From contig NZ_SLZL01000007.1 of the NCBI RefSeq assembly GCF_004342605.1, positions 124,001 to 188,000 on the forward strand: a stretch of DNA of 64,000 nt. The letters are read 5' to 3'. The stretch is from Caulobacter sp. BK020 (lineage in GTDB: Bacteria; Pseudomonadota; Alphaproteobacteria; Caulobacterales; Caulobacteraceae). The notes below the pieces were generated by a model that was not told the origin of the DNA, searched no databases, and worked only from the letters and a program-made list of their open reading frames with translations. The translations under genes and the position numbers were made by a program. Positions 50,243-58,730 of the stretch are shown here, in pieces (position 1 is the stretch's first letter; each line of letters begins with the position of its first letter).

Positions 50243-51619
50243 TCACCGCTCCTTCACGTCCAGCATCCGGTACCGTCCCAGCAGGAACGCCGCGGCCACG
50301 AAGCTGGTGACGATCACCGACACCACGATGCCATTGACGCCCAGCTTCATCGGCAGGGCCAGCCACCAGGCCAGGGGGCCCATGATCAGGGCGTAGCTGA
50401 TCATGTGGGTGCGGGCCGGGATCCACACCTCGCCGCGGGCCCGCAGAGCCTGGGCGCAGACCACCTGCACGGCGTCGGGCACCAGGAACAGGCAGGTCAG
50501 GGCCAGGGCCGGGGCGATCAGGGCCAGGGCGGCCGGGTCGCTGGTATAGGCCTCGCCCACCACGTGGCGCAGCGGATAGAGCAGCACCGCCACCAGCAGG
50601 GCGAAGACAGCGGTGACGGCGAAGGCGATCCAGCCCGCCCGGCTCATGCCCTGGCTGTCGCGCGCGCCATAGGCCCGGCCCACCTGCACGGCAGTGGCGG
50701 TCGACAGGCCCAGCGGGACCATGAAGATCACCGCCGCCACGTTCAGCACCACCGCCCAGGCGGCCACGTTCAGCCCGCCCAGCCAGCCCGCCACCAGGCT
50801 CATGCCGGCGAAGGCCGAGACCTCGAACAGGTTCGAGGTCCCCGCCCCGTAGCCGACCCGCCGCTGCTCCTTCTCGGCGACAGGATCGCGAGTGGGCTTG
50901 TCGAACACGCCCATGGCGCGGGCGTCCTTCAGGCGCACGATCACCACCGCCAGCATCAGGGCGAAGACGCTGCGGGCCACGAAGGTCGACCAGGCCGCGC
51001 CCACCGCCCCCAGGGCCGGCAGGCCGAAGGTCCCCGGCACCAGCAGCAGGTTGACGGCCAGGTTCACCAGGTTGGCGACCCACATGTTGACCGTGACCAG
51101 CCCCGGCCGCCCCAGCCCCTCCAGCCAGAAGCTCAGGGCCACGCTGACCGCGTAGGGCGTCAGGGACAGGGAGAACACGATCAGCGGCGCGGTCGCGCCC
51201 TGGGCCAGGGCGGTCTCGATGCCCACGTGATGCAGCAGCGGCGGTCCGGCCAGGACCAGCAGCACTGAACCCGCGACGCCCAGCCAGAAGGCGTAGACCA
51301 CGCCCCGTCGCAGCACGGCCCCAGCCTCGTGCGGCCGCCCCGCCCCCATGGCCCGCGAGCCCATCACCTGGGTCCCGACCAGCAGGCCGACGGTCACGGT
51401 CACGAAGATCGAGGTCGGCGCCCAGGCCATGGCGTGGAAGCCCAGCTGCCGGGCCGAGAAGTGGCCGACCACGATGGCGTCGGTCAGGCCCATGACCATG
51501 ATGCCCAGGCGCGACAGCACCACCGGGCCGGCCAGCCGCAGCAGTTCGATCAGGTCGGAGACAATGACGCCGTGCGGCTTCCCAGGGCGGGGAGCCGGCG
51601 CGGCCGCGGAACGCGACAT
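50243..51619 (-). CDS. MATE-family efflux transporter
   Basis: This 458-residue polytopic protein has about twelve membrane helices in two repeats. The pattern L-A-G-P-V-V-L-S-R-L-G-I-M-V-M-G-L-T-D at the start of the first repeat and W-S-T-F-V-A-R at mid-length are typical of NorM-type MATE exporters, which use Na+ or H+ gradients to expel cationic drugs or metabolites. There is no nearby regulator. The start at 51619 (M-S-R-S-A-A-A-P) is the first of a clear frame. Confidence 0.87.
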   Translation of the reverse strand: MSRSAAAPAPRPGKPHGVIVSDLIELLRLAGPVVLSRLGIMVMGLTDAIVVGHFSARQLGFHAMAWAPTSIFVTVTVGLLVGTQVMGSRAMGAGRPHEAGAVLRRGVVYAFWLGVAGSVLLVLAGPPLLHHVGIETALAQGATAPLIVFSLSLTPYAVSVALSFWLEGLGRPGLVTVNMWVANLVNLAVNLLLVPGTFGLPALGAVGAAWSTFVARSVFALMLAVVIVRLKDARAMGVFDKPTRDPVAEKEQRRVGYGAGTSNLFEVSAFAGMSLVAGWLGGLNVAAWAVVLNVAAVIFMVPLGLSTATAVQVGRAYGARDSQGMSRAGWIAFAVTAVFALLVAVLLYPLRHVVGEAYTSDPAALALIAPALALTCLFLVPDAVQVVCAQALRARGEVWIPARTHMISYALIMGPLAWWLALPMKLGVNGIVVSVIVTSFVAAAFLLGRYRMLDVKER

Positions 51620-51751
51620 CGGTTGGGCCTTTCAAAGAGGCCGGGAAGGTGACCGATGCCCACGCTTTGGGCAAGCCCGCTTCCGGTGGTCGCGCTTGGA
51701 ACATCCCCGCCGCCCGCTGGTTTCGCCGTCGTCAGCCGCAGGAGGCCTTCC

Positions 51752-52762
51752 ATGCCCGATGTCGAAACCCCGCAATTCGAACCCGCCGCCGATCGCGCCG
51801 CCCAGGCCGAGCGCGACATCCAGGCCCCGCTGGACGCCAAGGAGCAGCGTTCGTTCCAGGACGGCGGCCAGAAACAGGAAAAGCCCGCCATGCAGGCCGG
51901 CGCCCGCCCCTACCCCGCGCCGCCGTTCCCCGAGCAGCACCAGGCCAAGCCGGGCGTCGAGGCCAGGCTGGACCCGGCTCCGATGTACGACGCGCCGTTC
52001 TACAAGGGCTCGGGCAAGCTGGAGGGCAAGGTCGCCCTGATCACCGGGGCCGACAGCGGCATCGGCCGGGCCGTGGCGGTGCTGTTCGCCCGCGAGGGGG
52101 CCGACGTCGCCATCGCCTATCTCGACGAGGAGCTGGACGCCGCCGAGACCCGAGCCGCCGTCGAGCGGGAAGGCCGCCGCGCCATCCTGCTGCCCGGCGA
52201 CGTCGCCGATCCCGCCTACGCCAGGGCCGCCGTCGAGCGCACGGTGGCGGAGCTGGGCAAGCTGGACGTCCTGGTCAACAACGCCGCCTTCCAGGAGCAT
52301 GTGCTGGATTTCGAGGACCTGACCGTCGAGCACTTCGACCGCACGCTGAAGACCAACCTCTACGGCTATTTCCACATGGCCCAGGCGGCGGTGAAGGTCA
52401 TTCCGCCGGGCGGGGCGATCATCAACACGGGCTCGGTCACCGGCCTGCTCGGCAACAAGGACCTGCTGGACTATTCCCTGACCAAGGGCGGCATCCACGC
52501 CTTCACGCGCTCCCTGGCCACCCACCTGGTCGACAAGGGCGTCCGGGTCAACGCCGTGGCCCCCGGTCCGGTCTGGACGCCCCTGAACCCGGCCGACAAG
52601 CTGGGCCCGCAGGTGGCCCAGTTCGGCGGCAAAACCCCAATGAAGCGCCCCGCCCAACCCGAGGAGATCGCCCCCGCCTATGTGTTCCTGGCCTCGCCCC
52701 AGACGTCCAGCTACATCACCGGCGAGGTTCTGCCGATCATCGGCGGGTACAGCGGGGGGTAG
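51752..52762 (+). CDS. SDR oxidoreductase with N-terminal extension (YhdF/YghA-like)
   Basis: This 336-residue protein starts at the ATG at 51752 after CAGGAGG. The first about 90 residues are polar and low-complexity (Q-K-Q-E-K-P-A-M-Q-A-G-A, then P-F-P-E-Q-H-Q-A-K-P-G), as in the glucose/ribitol dehydrogenase-type SDRs. The core has L-I-T-G-A-D-S-G-I-G-R, N-N-A-A-F-Q-E, N-T-G-S-V-T-G and Y-S-L-T-K. The group is often induced by stress; the substrate is unknown. Confidence 0.87.
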   Translation: MPDVETPQFEPAADRAAQAERDIQAPLDAKEQRSFQDGGQKQEKPAMQAGARPYPAPPFPEQHQAKPGVEARLDPAPMYDAPFYKGSGKLEGKVALITGADSGIGRAVAVLFAREGADVAIAYLDEELDAAETRAAVEREGRRAILLPGDVADPAYARAAVERTVAELGKLDVLVNNAAFQEHVLDFEDLTVEHFDRTLKTNLYGYFHMAQAAVKVIPPGGAIINTGSVTGLLGNKDLLDYSLTKGGIHAFTRSLATHLVDKGVRVNAVAPGPVWTPLNPADKLGPQVAQFGGKTPMKRPAQPEEIAPAYVFLASPQTSSYITGEVLPIIGGYSGG

Positions 52763-52782
52763 GGGCGGCCATAGCCCCCGGA

Positions 52783-52821
52783 GAAATCCTCATCCTGAGC
52801 TTGTCAAAGGACGAGGATTTC
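52783..52821. repeat. Short palindrome with CTCATCCTGAG core
   Basis: The ends GAAATCCTC and GAGGATTTC are perfect 9-base complements; the interior CATCCTGAGCTTGTC.AAGGAC matches half of the element at 41182-41268. It lies between the convergent SDR and PepSY-like genes. Confidence 0.7.
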
Positions 52822-52874
52822 TACTGCACAGCCGCCGAAGCCAACCTCATCGTGGAGATTCGTGAACACGGCCC

Positions 52875-53381
52875 CTAATGCGGCCAGGCCTGCGTCAGCA
52901 CCTTGGCTCCACCGCCCTTCCAGCTGACCTCCAGGGCCGGCGCCGTAGGCTGGCCCTCGGCGAACAGCTCGTAGATCACCTCCCCGTCGGCCTGGGTGCT
53001 TTCGATCACCCGGACCGGCGCGACCTTGGGGGCGGCCTTGACGGCGGCGTCGCGCACCGGCTGGGGCGTGGCGGTCCAGGCGATGTCGCGCTGGGTCTCG
53101 ACGATCTTCCACCGGCCGCCGGCCTCCAGCAGGTCGAACTCGATCTCGGCGCCGTCCGGCAAGGTTCCCTCGACATCGTAATAGCGGCGGTTCTCGCGCA
53201 CCTTGAGTTCCGCCTCCTTGATCTTCAGGCCCGGCGCGGCCTTGGTGACCGCCGCGACCACGGCCGGCGGCAGGTCGGTGGCCTCGACCGGCGTGATCTT
53301 GGTCTCGGGCGCCTGGGCCAGGGCGGGGCCGGCGATCAGGGCCAGCGCGAGGGCCGGGGCTAGGGTCGAACGAGCGAACAT
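52875..53381 (-). CDS. Secreted PepSY-like protein
   Basis: This 168-residue protein starts at the ATG at 53381 with a signal peptide (L-A-P-A-L-A-L-A-L-I-A-G-P-A-L-A). Two similar segments follow: L-P-P-A-V-V-A-A-V-T-K-A-A-P-G-L-K-I-K-E-A-E and P-Q-P-V-R-D-A-A-V-K-A-A-P-K-V-A-P-V-R-V-I-E-S, each followed by Y-Y-D-V-E or I-Y-E-L-F. This is the PepSY/BLIP-like repeat pattern. Function unknown. Confidence 0.68.
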   Translation of the reverse strand: MFARSTLAPALALALIAGPALAQAPETKITPVEATDLPPAVVAAVTKAAPGLKIKEAELKVRENRRYYDVEGTLPDGAEIEFDLLEAGGRWKIVETQRDIAWTATPQPVRDAAVKAAPKVAPVRVIESTQADGEVIYELFAEGQPTAPALEVSWKGGGAKVLTQAWPH

Positions 53382-53503
53382 GGCGGCTTCTCCAGAGGCG
53401 GATCGTCGGCGATCCCGGCAGTATGCTTCAATCGAACGTCGACGGCGCGCGGATCGCACGTCGCGTCCTCATGCTAAGCAGGGACCTCACCGAGTGAGTC
53501 TCC

Positions 53504-53899
53504 ATGGCCCAGCACCTCGCCCTCCTGTCCCTGCTTGTCCGCGACTACGATGAGGCCCTGGCCTTCTATGTCGGCAAGATGGGGTTTTCCCTAGTGGAGG
53601 ACAGCGAGCTGGGCGGCGGCAAGCGCTGGGTCGTGGTCGCGCCGGGCGCGGCCGGCACGCGCTTCCTGCTGGCCAAGGCCAGCGACGATCAGCAGACGGC
53701 CCTGGTCGGCGGCCAGGGCGGCGGCCGGGTCTGGCTGTTCCTGCACACCGACGCCTTCGAGGCCGACCACGCCCGGCTGAGCGCGGCCGGGGTGAGGTTC
53801 CTTGAGGAGCCCCGCCACGAAGCCTATGGCAGCGTGGCGGTGTTCGAAGACCTCTACGGCAACCGCTGGGACCTGCTGCAACCCAAGACCAAGGCCTGA
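53504..53899 (+). CDS. VOC (glyoxalase/bleomycin-resistance-like) family protein
   Basis: This 131-residue protein has two betaalphabetabetabeta modules: L-L-S-L-L-V-R-D-Y-D-E-A-L-A-F-Y-V-G-K-M-G-F at the start and H-E-A-Y-G-S-V-A-V-F-E-D-L-Y-G-N-R-W-D-L near the end. The metal-binding His/Glu pattern appears partial (E-D-L-Y-G). The substrate is unknown. Confidence 0.85.
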   Translation: MAQHLALLSLLVRDYDEALAFYVGKMGFSLVEDSELGGGKRWVVVAPGAAGTRFLLAKASDDQQTALVGGQGGGRVWLFLHTDAFEADHARLSAAGVRFLEEPRHEAYGSVAVFEDLYGNRWDLLQPKTKA

Positions 53900-53905
53900 T
53901 CCTCC

Positions 53906-54955
53906 ATGCGTCGCTTTTTCGCCCTCCTGCTGGTCGCCCCCCTGGCCCTGTTCGCGGTCCTGGCCGCCGCCCCCGCCCTGGCCAAGCCGACCTCGCTGCG
54001 GGTGCTCTATCTGGATCAGTCGGTCGGCTGGAAGCACGCGCCCGTTGCGCGTCCCGACGGCGGGCTGGCGCCGTCCGAGATCGCGATGCAGGCCATCGGC
54101 CGGGAGAGCGGCGCCTTCACCGCCGAGGTCACGCAGGACGCCCGTGAGATCACGCCGGAGCGGCTGGCGAGCGTCGACGTGCTGGTGTTCTACACCACCG
54201 GCGCCCTGCCGATCTCGCCGGGGGCCTGGGCCGCGATCCAGGCGCGGGTGAAGGCCGGCAAGCTGGGCTTCGTCGGGATCCACAGCGCCACCGACACCGG
54301 CTGGCCCTATGACGGCCCGGGCGAGACCTATACCCGCTTCATCAACGGCAAGTTCGCCGGCCATCCCTGGACCCAGGGCACGCCGATCCGCGTCGAGACC
54401 CTCGATCCCGACCTGGCCTTGGTGAGCATGTGGCCGGTCAGCTTCGACTATGCCGAAGAGATCTACCAGCACAGCGACTTCGATCCGTCCAAGGTGCGCG
54501 TGCTGCAGACCCTGGACTTCGCCGGCACGCCGCTGAAGCGGCCCTACGCCGTGCCGATCGCCTGGGCCCGCCAGATCGGCCAGGGCCGGCTGTTCTTCAC
54601 CAACCTGGGCCACACGCCCTCGACCTGGGACGATCCGCGCTTCCGCAGGCAGATCGTCGAGGCGGTGAACTGGACGGGCGGGCGCACCGACGGCGACGCC
54701 AGCCCCGACACCCTGCGCCAGTTCCTGTGGCAGGTGAAGGCGCTGCTGGCCTACGAACCGGCCGTCGGCCGCGACGACAAGGCGATCATCGGCCGGCTGC
54801 TGAAGATGGATCCGAAGTGGCAGACCGCCACCGCCCAGCGTATCGCCGGCCTGCGCACGGTCTATCCGGCCAAGCCCGACAGCGACCGCGGGCCGTTCGA
54901 CGCGGCCTACAAGGCCGTGCTGGCGGACGTGCTGGCGCGCGGCGGCGTGAAGTAG
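53906..54955 (+). CDS. Secreted ThuA-domain protein
   Basis: This 349-residue protein has a signal peptide (L-L-L-V-A-P-L-A-L-F-A-V-L-A-A-A-P-A-L-A). A ThuA-like (trehalose-utilisation) class I glutamine amidotransferase-like fold follows: L-Y-L-D-Q-S-V-G-W-K-H near residue 35, V-F-Y-T-T-G-A-L, F-V-G-I-H-S-A-T-D-T, and F-F-T-N-L-G-H. Such secreted proteins are linked to glycoside metabolism. It follows the VOC gene by 6 bp. Confidence 0.83.
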   Translation: MRRFFALLLVAPLALFAVLAAAPALAKPTSLRVLYLDQSVGWKHAPVARPDGGLAPSEIAMQAIGRESGAFTAEVTQDAREITPERLASVDVLVFYTTGALPISPGAWAAIQARVKAGKLGFVGIHSATDTGWPYDGPGETYTRFINGKFAGHPWTQGTPIRVETLDPDLALVSMWPVSFDYAEEIYQHSDFDPSKVRVLQTLDFAGTPLKRPYAVPIAWARQIGQGRLFFTNLGHTPSTWDDPRFRRQIVEAVNWTGGRTDGDASPDTLRQFLWQVKALLAYEPAVGRDDKAIIGRLLKMDPKWQTATAQRIAGLRTVYPAKPDSDRGPFDAAYKAVLADVLARGGVK

Positions 54956-54968
54956 GCCCTGCTCCCCT

Positions 54969-55532
54969 TCAAGTCTCGAACGCCTCGCTCGCCAGGGTCC
55001 GCAGGTGGTCGCAGATGTCCGCCGGCCAGTCGGCGATCCGCGCCGCGAACCCGACGGCCTCGCCGGCGAACAGCGCCCGGCTCATGGCCTCGAAGCCCGG
55101 CCGGTCGCCGGCCATGACCGAGGCGAAGCGGTAGGCGGCGTCGCGGGCGGCGCGGCGGCGGTCGGGCCCCTCGCTCTCGCGACGGGCGGCCTCGACCAGC
55201 TTGCGCAGGGCGACCGACGCCCCGCCCGGCTGGGCGGCCAGCCATTCCCAGTGGCGCGGCAGCAGGGTCACCTCACGGGCCGTGACTCCCAGCTTGGGCC
55301 GTCCCCGGCCGCGCGGGGCGGCCTCGCCTTCCCCTAATCTCAAGGCTATGTCCCACGGTCCGCCACGCAGGTCGAAATCCACCTGCCGCCCCTCGGGATC
55401 GAAGATCAGCAGCGAGGCCTCCGGCGCCTGGGCTAGGCGCGCCTGGGCGGCCACCGCCACCTCCAACTTGGGGCCGGCCGCGAGCCTCCGCTCGCCCTCG
55501 AACAGAACATAGGCCGTCACGGGCTCGCTCAT
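54969..55532 (-). CDS. DUF2239 family protein
   Basis: This 187-residue protein matches DUF2239: Y-V-L-F-E-G-E-R-R-L-A at the N-terminus, F-D-P-E-G-R-Q-V-D-F-D-L-R-G, R-G-R-G-R-P-K-L-G-V and L-L-P-R-H-W-E-W-L-A-A-Q-P-G-G-A-S. The last motifs suggest a DNA-contacting role, as R-G-R-P-K-L-G-V resembles an AT-hook. It overlaps the GIY-YIG gene by 4 bp. Confidence 0.83.
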   Translation of the reverse strand: MSEPVTAYVLFEGERRLAAGPKLEVAVAAQARLAQAPEASLLIFDPEGRQVDFDLRGGPWDIALRLGEGEAAPRGRGRPKLGVTAREVTLLPRHWEWLAAQPGGASVALRKLVEAARRESEGPDRRRAARDAAYRFASVMAGDRPGFEAMSRALFAGEAVGFAARIADWPADICDHLRTLASEAFET

Positions 55533-55876
55533 CGCCGCAGCCCCTCGGCATGTAGCGTCGCGCGCCAGTGCTCGCGGCGCTCGACCAGCAGCGAGGCCCG
55601 GCCCAGCCGCTCCAGCCCCTCGTCATCGAGCACTTCGAGCACCTCGAAGCCGAAGGCCGCCTCGCCGTGGGCGTTCCAGGCCTGCTGCAGGGTCGGACTG
55701 GTGTGGCCGCCCATGCGCAGGGCGAACCAGACGCCGTTCTGGCGGGTCGATAGGTCGGGCGTGCCGCCGATCCAGACCTCGCCGGTCGCCGCGCAGCGGA
55801 CGGCGTAGATCCCCGCCTGGACCGCGCGGTCCTTGTAGTCGCGCTTTAGGGCGCGTCGGTTGTTCGTCGTTTCCAT
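55529..55876 (-). CDS. GIY-YIG nuclease family protein
   Basis: This 115-residue protein starts at the ATG at 55876. A-G-I-Y-A-V-R-C near residue 20 is the GIY half; the YIG half is degenerate, W-I-G-G-T-P-D. The later N-G-V-W-F-A-L-R and E-V-L-E-V-L-D-D-E-G-L resemble the UvrC-type GIY-YIG domain. It is the first gene of an operon with DUF2239, a pairing seen in related genomes. Nuclease activity is uncertain given the altered motif. Confidence 0.75.
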   Translation of the reverse strand: METTNNRRALKRDYKDRAVQAGIYAVRCAATGEVWIGGTPDLSTRQNGVWFALRMGGHTSPTLQQAWNAHGEAAFGFEVLEVLDDEGLERLGRASLLVERREHWRATLHAEGLRR

Positions 55877-55886
55877 GGTTAGCTTT

Positions 55887-55925
55887 TTACCCGGGTATTT
55901 TGTTGAGTCAATATTACCCGGATAT
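55887..55925 (-). promoter_or_regulatory. TTACCCGG(G/A)TAT tandem sites before the GIY-YIG operon
   Basis: TTACCCGGGTAT at 55887-55898 and TTACCCGGATAT at 55914-55925 are direct repeats 27 bp apart; each core (ACCCGGGT) is a palindrome or near-palindrome. The site is 10-50 bp before the start of the GIY-YIG/DUF2239 operon in an AT-rich pocket. A dimeric regulator binding here is inference. Confidence 0.45.
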
Positions 55926-56021
55926 ATTTTTAACACCTCGGGCGGAGCCGCGAACAGGAGCGCCGATGGCAAGAGCGCGCCAAAGGGGTTAGAGACCGCG
56001 GATGAACGCAGGAGGCGCGAG

Positions 56022-56357
56022 ATGGCCAACAATCTGACCGGAAAGCTGGTGGCGACGCCCGCCCAGCCGCACGCCGACCCGGTCGCCGCAGCTGACCTGG
56101 CCTGGTTCACGGCGCATGAGGGCCGCCGGTTCCGCCTGCGCGATCCCGCGCCGCTGGAGTTCAAGGACCCGCTGGGCGATCCCGGCGACGGCTTTTCCTG
56201 GCGCGTGCTGGTGGCCAAATTGGCCGACGGCCGCCGCCTGCGCCTGCCCGTCTCCCTGGCCTGGGACCTGCACAACGACCACGCCAAGGACCAGCACCTG
56301 CGGATGATCTTCGACCAAGTCGCGCCGGAAAAGGCCAAGGCGCTGCTGAAGACGTAG
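56022..56357 (+). CDS. Conserved hypothetical protein, 111 residues
   Basis: The start at the ATG at 56022 is supported by GCAGGAGG. The protein is soluble: A-D-L-A-W-F-T-A-H-E-G-R-R-F-R-L-R-D-P near residue 26, V-L-V-A-K-L-A-D-G-R-R-L-R-L-P-V and a helical tail A-P-E-K-A-K-A-L-L-K-T. No known domain was recognised. It is convergent with the Nudix gene. Confidence 0.65.
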   Translation: MANNLTGKLVATPAQPHADPVAAADLAWFTAHEGRRFRLRDPAPLEFKDPLGDPGDGFSWRVLVAKLADGRRLRLPVSLAWDLHNDHAKDQHLRMIFDQVAPEKAKALLKT

Positions 56358-56368
56358 GCCCGCGGTGG

Positions 56369-56815
56369 CTATCCCCGCCGCAGCCACGCCGCCACGGCCC
56401 AGGCGTGGGCGTCGTGCCTCAGGGCCACCACGGCGTCGCGCGGGTCCAGCCACACCAGGGCATGGTCGTCCTCGACCTTCAGCTCGGGCCGCTGCCCCGT
56501 GACGCGGACGACATAGATGCCGCCGTTGTTGCACACCGGCTGGCCGTTCGACTTCAGGAACGGCTGGCTGACCTCGATCACCCGGCGTTCCACCTCGACG
56601 ACCAGACCGGTCTCCTCGCCGAACTCGCGCACGATGGCGGCGTGCTCGTCCTCGTCGCCGTCGACCGCCCCGCCCGGCAGGTCGAAATAGGGCGCCCGGC
56701 CCGGCTTGCGGACCTCGACCAGGGCGATGGTCCCGTTGGCCCCCTCGGCGATGCCGAAGGCGGCCCAGCGGTGCTTGTACTCCAGGCCCGGCTCGGGCGC
56801 GTCGAACGCCTGCAT
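56369..56815 (-). CDS. NUDIX hydrolase
   Basis: The Nudix box G-x5-E-x7-R-E-x-x-E-E-x-G is intact as G-G-A-V-D-G-D-E-D-E-H-A-A-I-V-R-E-F-G-E-E-T-G-L near residue 48 of 148. It hydrolyses a nucleoside diphosphate linked to another moiety; the W-L-D-P-R-D-A-V near the end is typical. It lies 4 bp after the S1/P1 nuclease stop direction-wise (the nuclease ends at 56820 upstream of it), so both may share a transcript. Confidence 0.88.
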   Translation of the reverse strand: MQAFDAPEPGLEYKHRWAAFGIAEGANGTIALVEVRKPGRAPYFDLPGGAVDGDEDEHAAIVREFGEETGLVVEVERRVIEVSQPFLKSNGQPVCNNGGIYVVRVTGQRPELKVEDDHALVWLDPRDAVVALRHDAHAWAVAAWLRRG

Positions 56816-56819
56816 GGGA

Positions 56820-57851
56820 TCAGTCCTTGCCGTACAGATCGTTCCACGGATCGGCCTTGCCGCTGATCACGTCGTCAACGGTGATCTCCGGACGGTAACC
56901 GATCTTGCCGGTGGCGCTGGCTTTCCAGGCGTCGACGACCATGTCGCGCAGCTGGGTCGCTCCGGCCGCCAGACGCTCGTCGACGAAGGCCTTGGCGCGC
57001 GGGTCGGTCGCCACCAGACCGCCCTCCTTCTCCAGCTTGTACAGAGGTTCGACGAAGCCGACCGTGGTGGTCAGATAGGTCACCGTCCGCGCCTCGATCG
57101 TGCAGCCGCAGTCCTGGTAGGCGGGAACCAGCGCCTTGACGTCGGCGTCGACGGCCACGGCCTTGACCAGCGGCCCCTCGAAATTGCCGTGGGTGGCCTT
57201 GCTCTGGGTGTAGCCGTTCGGATTGGGGTAATCGCCCCAGCCGTTGTAGTGCACGCTCAGATGCAGCGGCTGGCTGGCGTCGCCGACATAGTGGGCCCAG
57301 ACGCCCAGGTCGCGGACCAGCAGCTCCTCGCGCCGCTTCAGGTCGGCGACGTAGTAGGCCCTGCGGATCGCGTCCTTCTCGGTCGTGGAGACGGACTTCA
57401 GGATGCGCCAGTAGGTGAAGTCCTTCACCAGCTGCTGGTAGCCGTCGATGATCGAATACGGCAGGTAGCCGGCGTTCCAGCTGTCGTGGCCAACGGCGGC
57501 CAGGGCCTTCTCGTAGTCGGCGCGGGTCGGCGGCAGGGTCTCAACCGTGAACTTCGGACCGCCGTACATCCGCCCCTCGTCGTCGATGTCGAGGAAATGG
57601 GCGGCGTCGCGGTCGGTATCGTGGACCTTGCCCGAGCCCTTCCAGCGGTCCGGCTCGCGGGCGTATTCGCCAATCGCGGCGGCCGCCTCCGGCGTGCGCA
57701 GGAAGGCCGGCAGGTCGCTGGGGAAGCTCTCGGCGGCGACGACCCCGACCATGCGGTGACCCCAGGCGCCCCAGGCCAGGGCCGAGCTGGCGGGGGCGGC
57801 CATGGCGGCGATCAGCGCGACGCTGGCGAAAAGGCGGACGGACGGCTTCAT
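56820..57851 (-). CDS. Secreted S1/P1-type nuclease
   Basis: This 343-residue protein has a signal peptide ending S-S-A-L-A, so the mature N-terminus is W-G-A-W-G-H, whose Trp coordinates zinc in P1 nuclease. H-F-L-D-I-D, G-V-W-A-H-Y-V-G-D-A-S-Q-P-L-H and the preceding D-L-G provide the other His/Asp ligands of the trinuclear zinc site. A Cys pair C-G-C is present. It would degrade single-stranded nucleic acids in the periplasm or outside for phosphate and nucleoside scavenging. Confidence 0.85.
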   Translation of the reverse strand: MKPSVRLFASVALIAAMAAPASSALAWGAWGHRMVGVVAAESFPSDLPAFLRTPEAAAAIGEYAREPDRWKGSGKVHDTDRDAAHFLDIDDEGRMYGGPKFTVETLPPTRADYEKALAAVGHDSWNAGYLPYSIIDGYQQLVKDFTYWRILKSVSTTEKDAIRRAYYVADLKRREELLVRDLGVWAHYVGDASQPLHLSVHYNGWGDYPNPNGYTQSKATHGNFEGPLVKAVAVDADVKALVPAYQDCGCTIEARTVTYLTTTVGFVEPLYKLEKEGGLVATDPRAKAFVDERLAAGATQLRDMVVDAWKASATGKIGYRPEITVDDVISGKADPWNDLYGKD

Positions 57852-58203
57852 GCGCACTCCAACGAACGGACGGCCGGGGCGATCGCGGCGACTCAGCCTG
57901 TCCCGCGGACCGGCTCAAGACGCGTGCACCGCCGAAAAGCCGTGGACGACTCCGGTTTATGCCACGGTGACGCCGATCGCCAGAGCGGGGCGTTTCCGCC
58001 CTCAAGCGTCAGCATGCAATCCCTTGCCAGGTCCCGGTTAACGCTCATCAGGGAACCAAAACTGCGTTCGAACGATGGCGCCGAGCGCCGCCGCTAAGGG
58101 TGCAGCGCGGCATCAGGTCGCCTCCTGGTGGGTTGTCACGCGGCTGTGATCTTAGTAATCAGGCCGCCGACCGACACTCTACGCCGATAAGAGGACCCCC
58201 TCG
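57852..58203. other. Intergenic region between the S1/P1 nuclease and 3D-domain genes
   Basis: This is a divergent spacer of 352 bp with no gene recognised. GGTTAACGCTCATCAGGG near 58016 and TGATCTTAGTAATCAGG near 58147 are AT-richer pockets that could hold promoters. Nothing else could be supported. Confidence 0.35.
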
Positions 58204-58695
58204 ATGCGACGCACGTTTGCGGGATTTCTGGCCATCGCGGCCATGTCCATCGCTCTCCCCGCCCTGGCCGCCGACTCGGACTCCAAGCCCGATCCGCTGG
58301 GCGATCTGATCACCGGCGCCCTGACGGGCACCATGCCGGGGTCGGTCGAGTACAAGATGAAGGCCACGCTCTACCACGCCGGCGCCAAGGGCATCCGCGC
58401 CCTGGACAGCCTGGGCTGCAAGGTGGTGGCCATGCGCACCCTGGCGGTCGACAAGACCGTGATCCCGCGCCGCACCGTGGTGTTTATCAAGGAAACCGTC
58501 GGCCTGCCGATGCCCAACGGCGAAAAGCACGACGGCTACTGGTACGCCTCCGACATCGGCGGGGCGATCAAGGGCAACAAGCTGGACCTGTTCAGCGGCC
58601 AGGGCGCGTCCTCGATGAAGCCGCTGATGGGCCTCAACCTCTCGACCCTCTCGGTGACCAAGGTCGGCGAGTTCAAGGGCTGCCCGCCGGAATAG
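58204..58695 (+). CDS. Secreted 3D-domain protein
   Basis: This 163-residue protein has a signal peptide (M-R-R-T-F-A-G-F-L-A-I-A-A-M-S-I-A-L-P-A-L-A). The C-terminal double-psi beta-barrel-like 3D domain is present: V-I-P-R-R-T-V-V-F-I near residue 84, D-G-Y-W-Y-A-S-D-I-G-G-A-I-K-G-N-K-L-D-L-F. The Asp residues A-S-D-I-G and K-L-D-L-F match the three-Asp signature of MltA-like/3D proteins. A peptidoglycan-related role is likely. Confidence 0.77.
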   Translation: MRRTFAGFLAIAAMSIALPALAADSDSKPDPLGDLITGALTGTMPGSVEYKMKATLYHAGAKGIRALDSLGCKVVAMRTLAVDKTVIPRRTVVFIKETVGLPMPNGEKHDGYWYASDIGGAIKGNKLDLFSGQGASSMKPLMGLNLSTLSVTKVGEFKGCPPE

Positions 58696-58730
58696 GCGGC
58701 TTCCCCCGGAGGCAAGGCGCTCCGGCTTTC

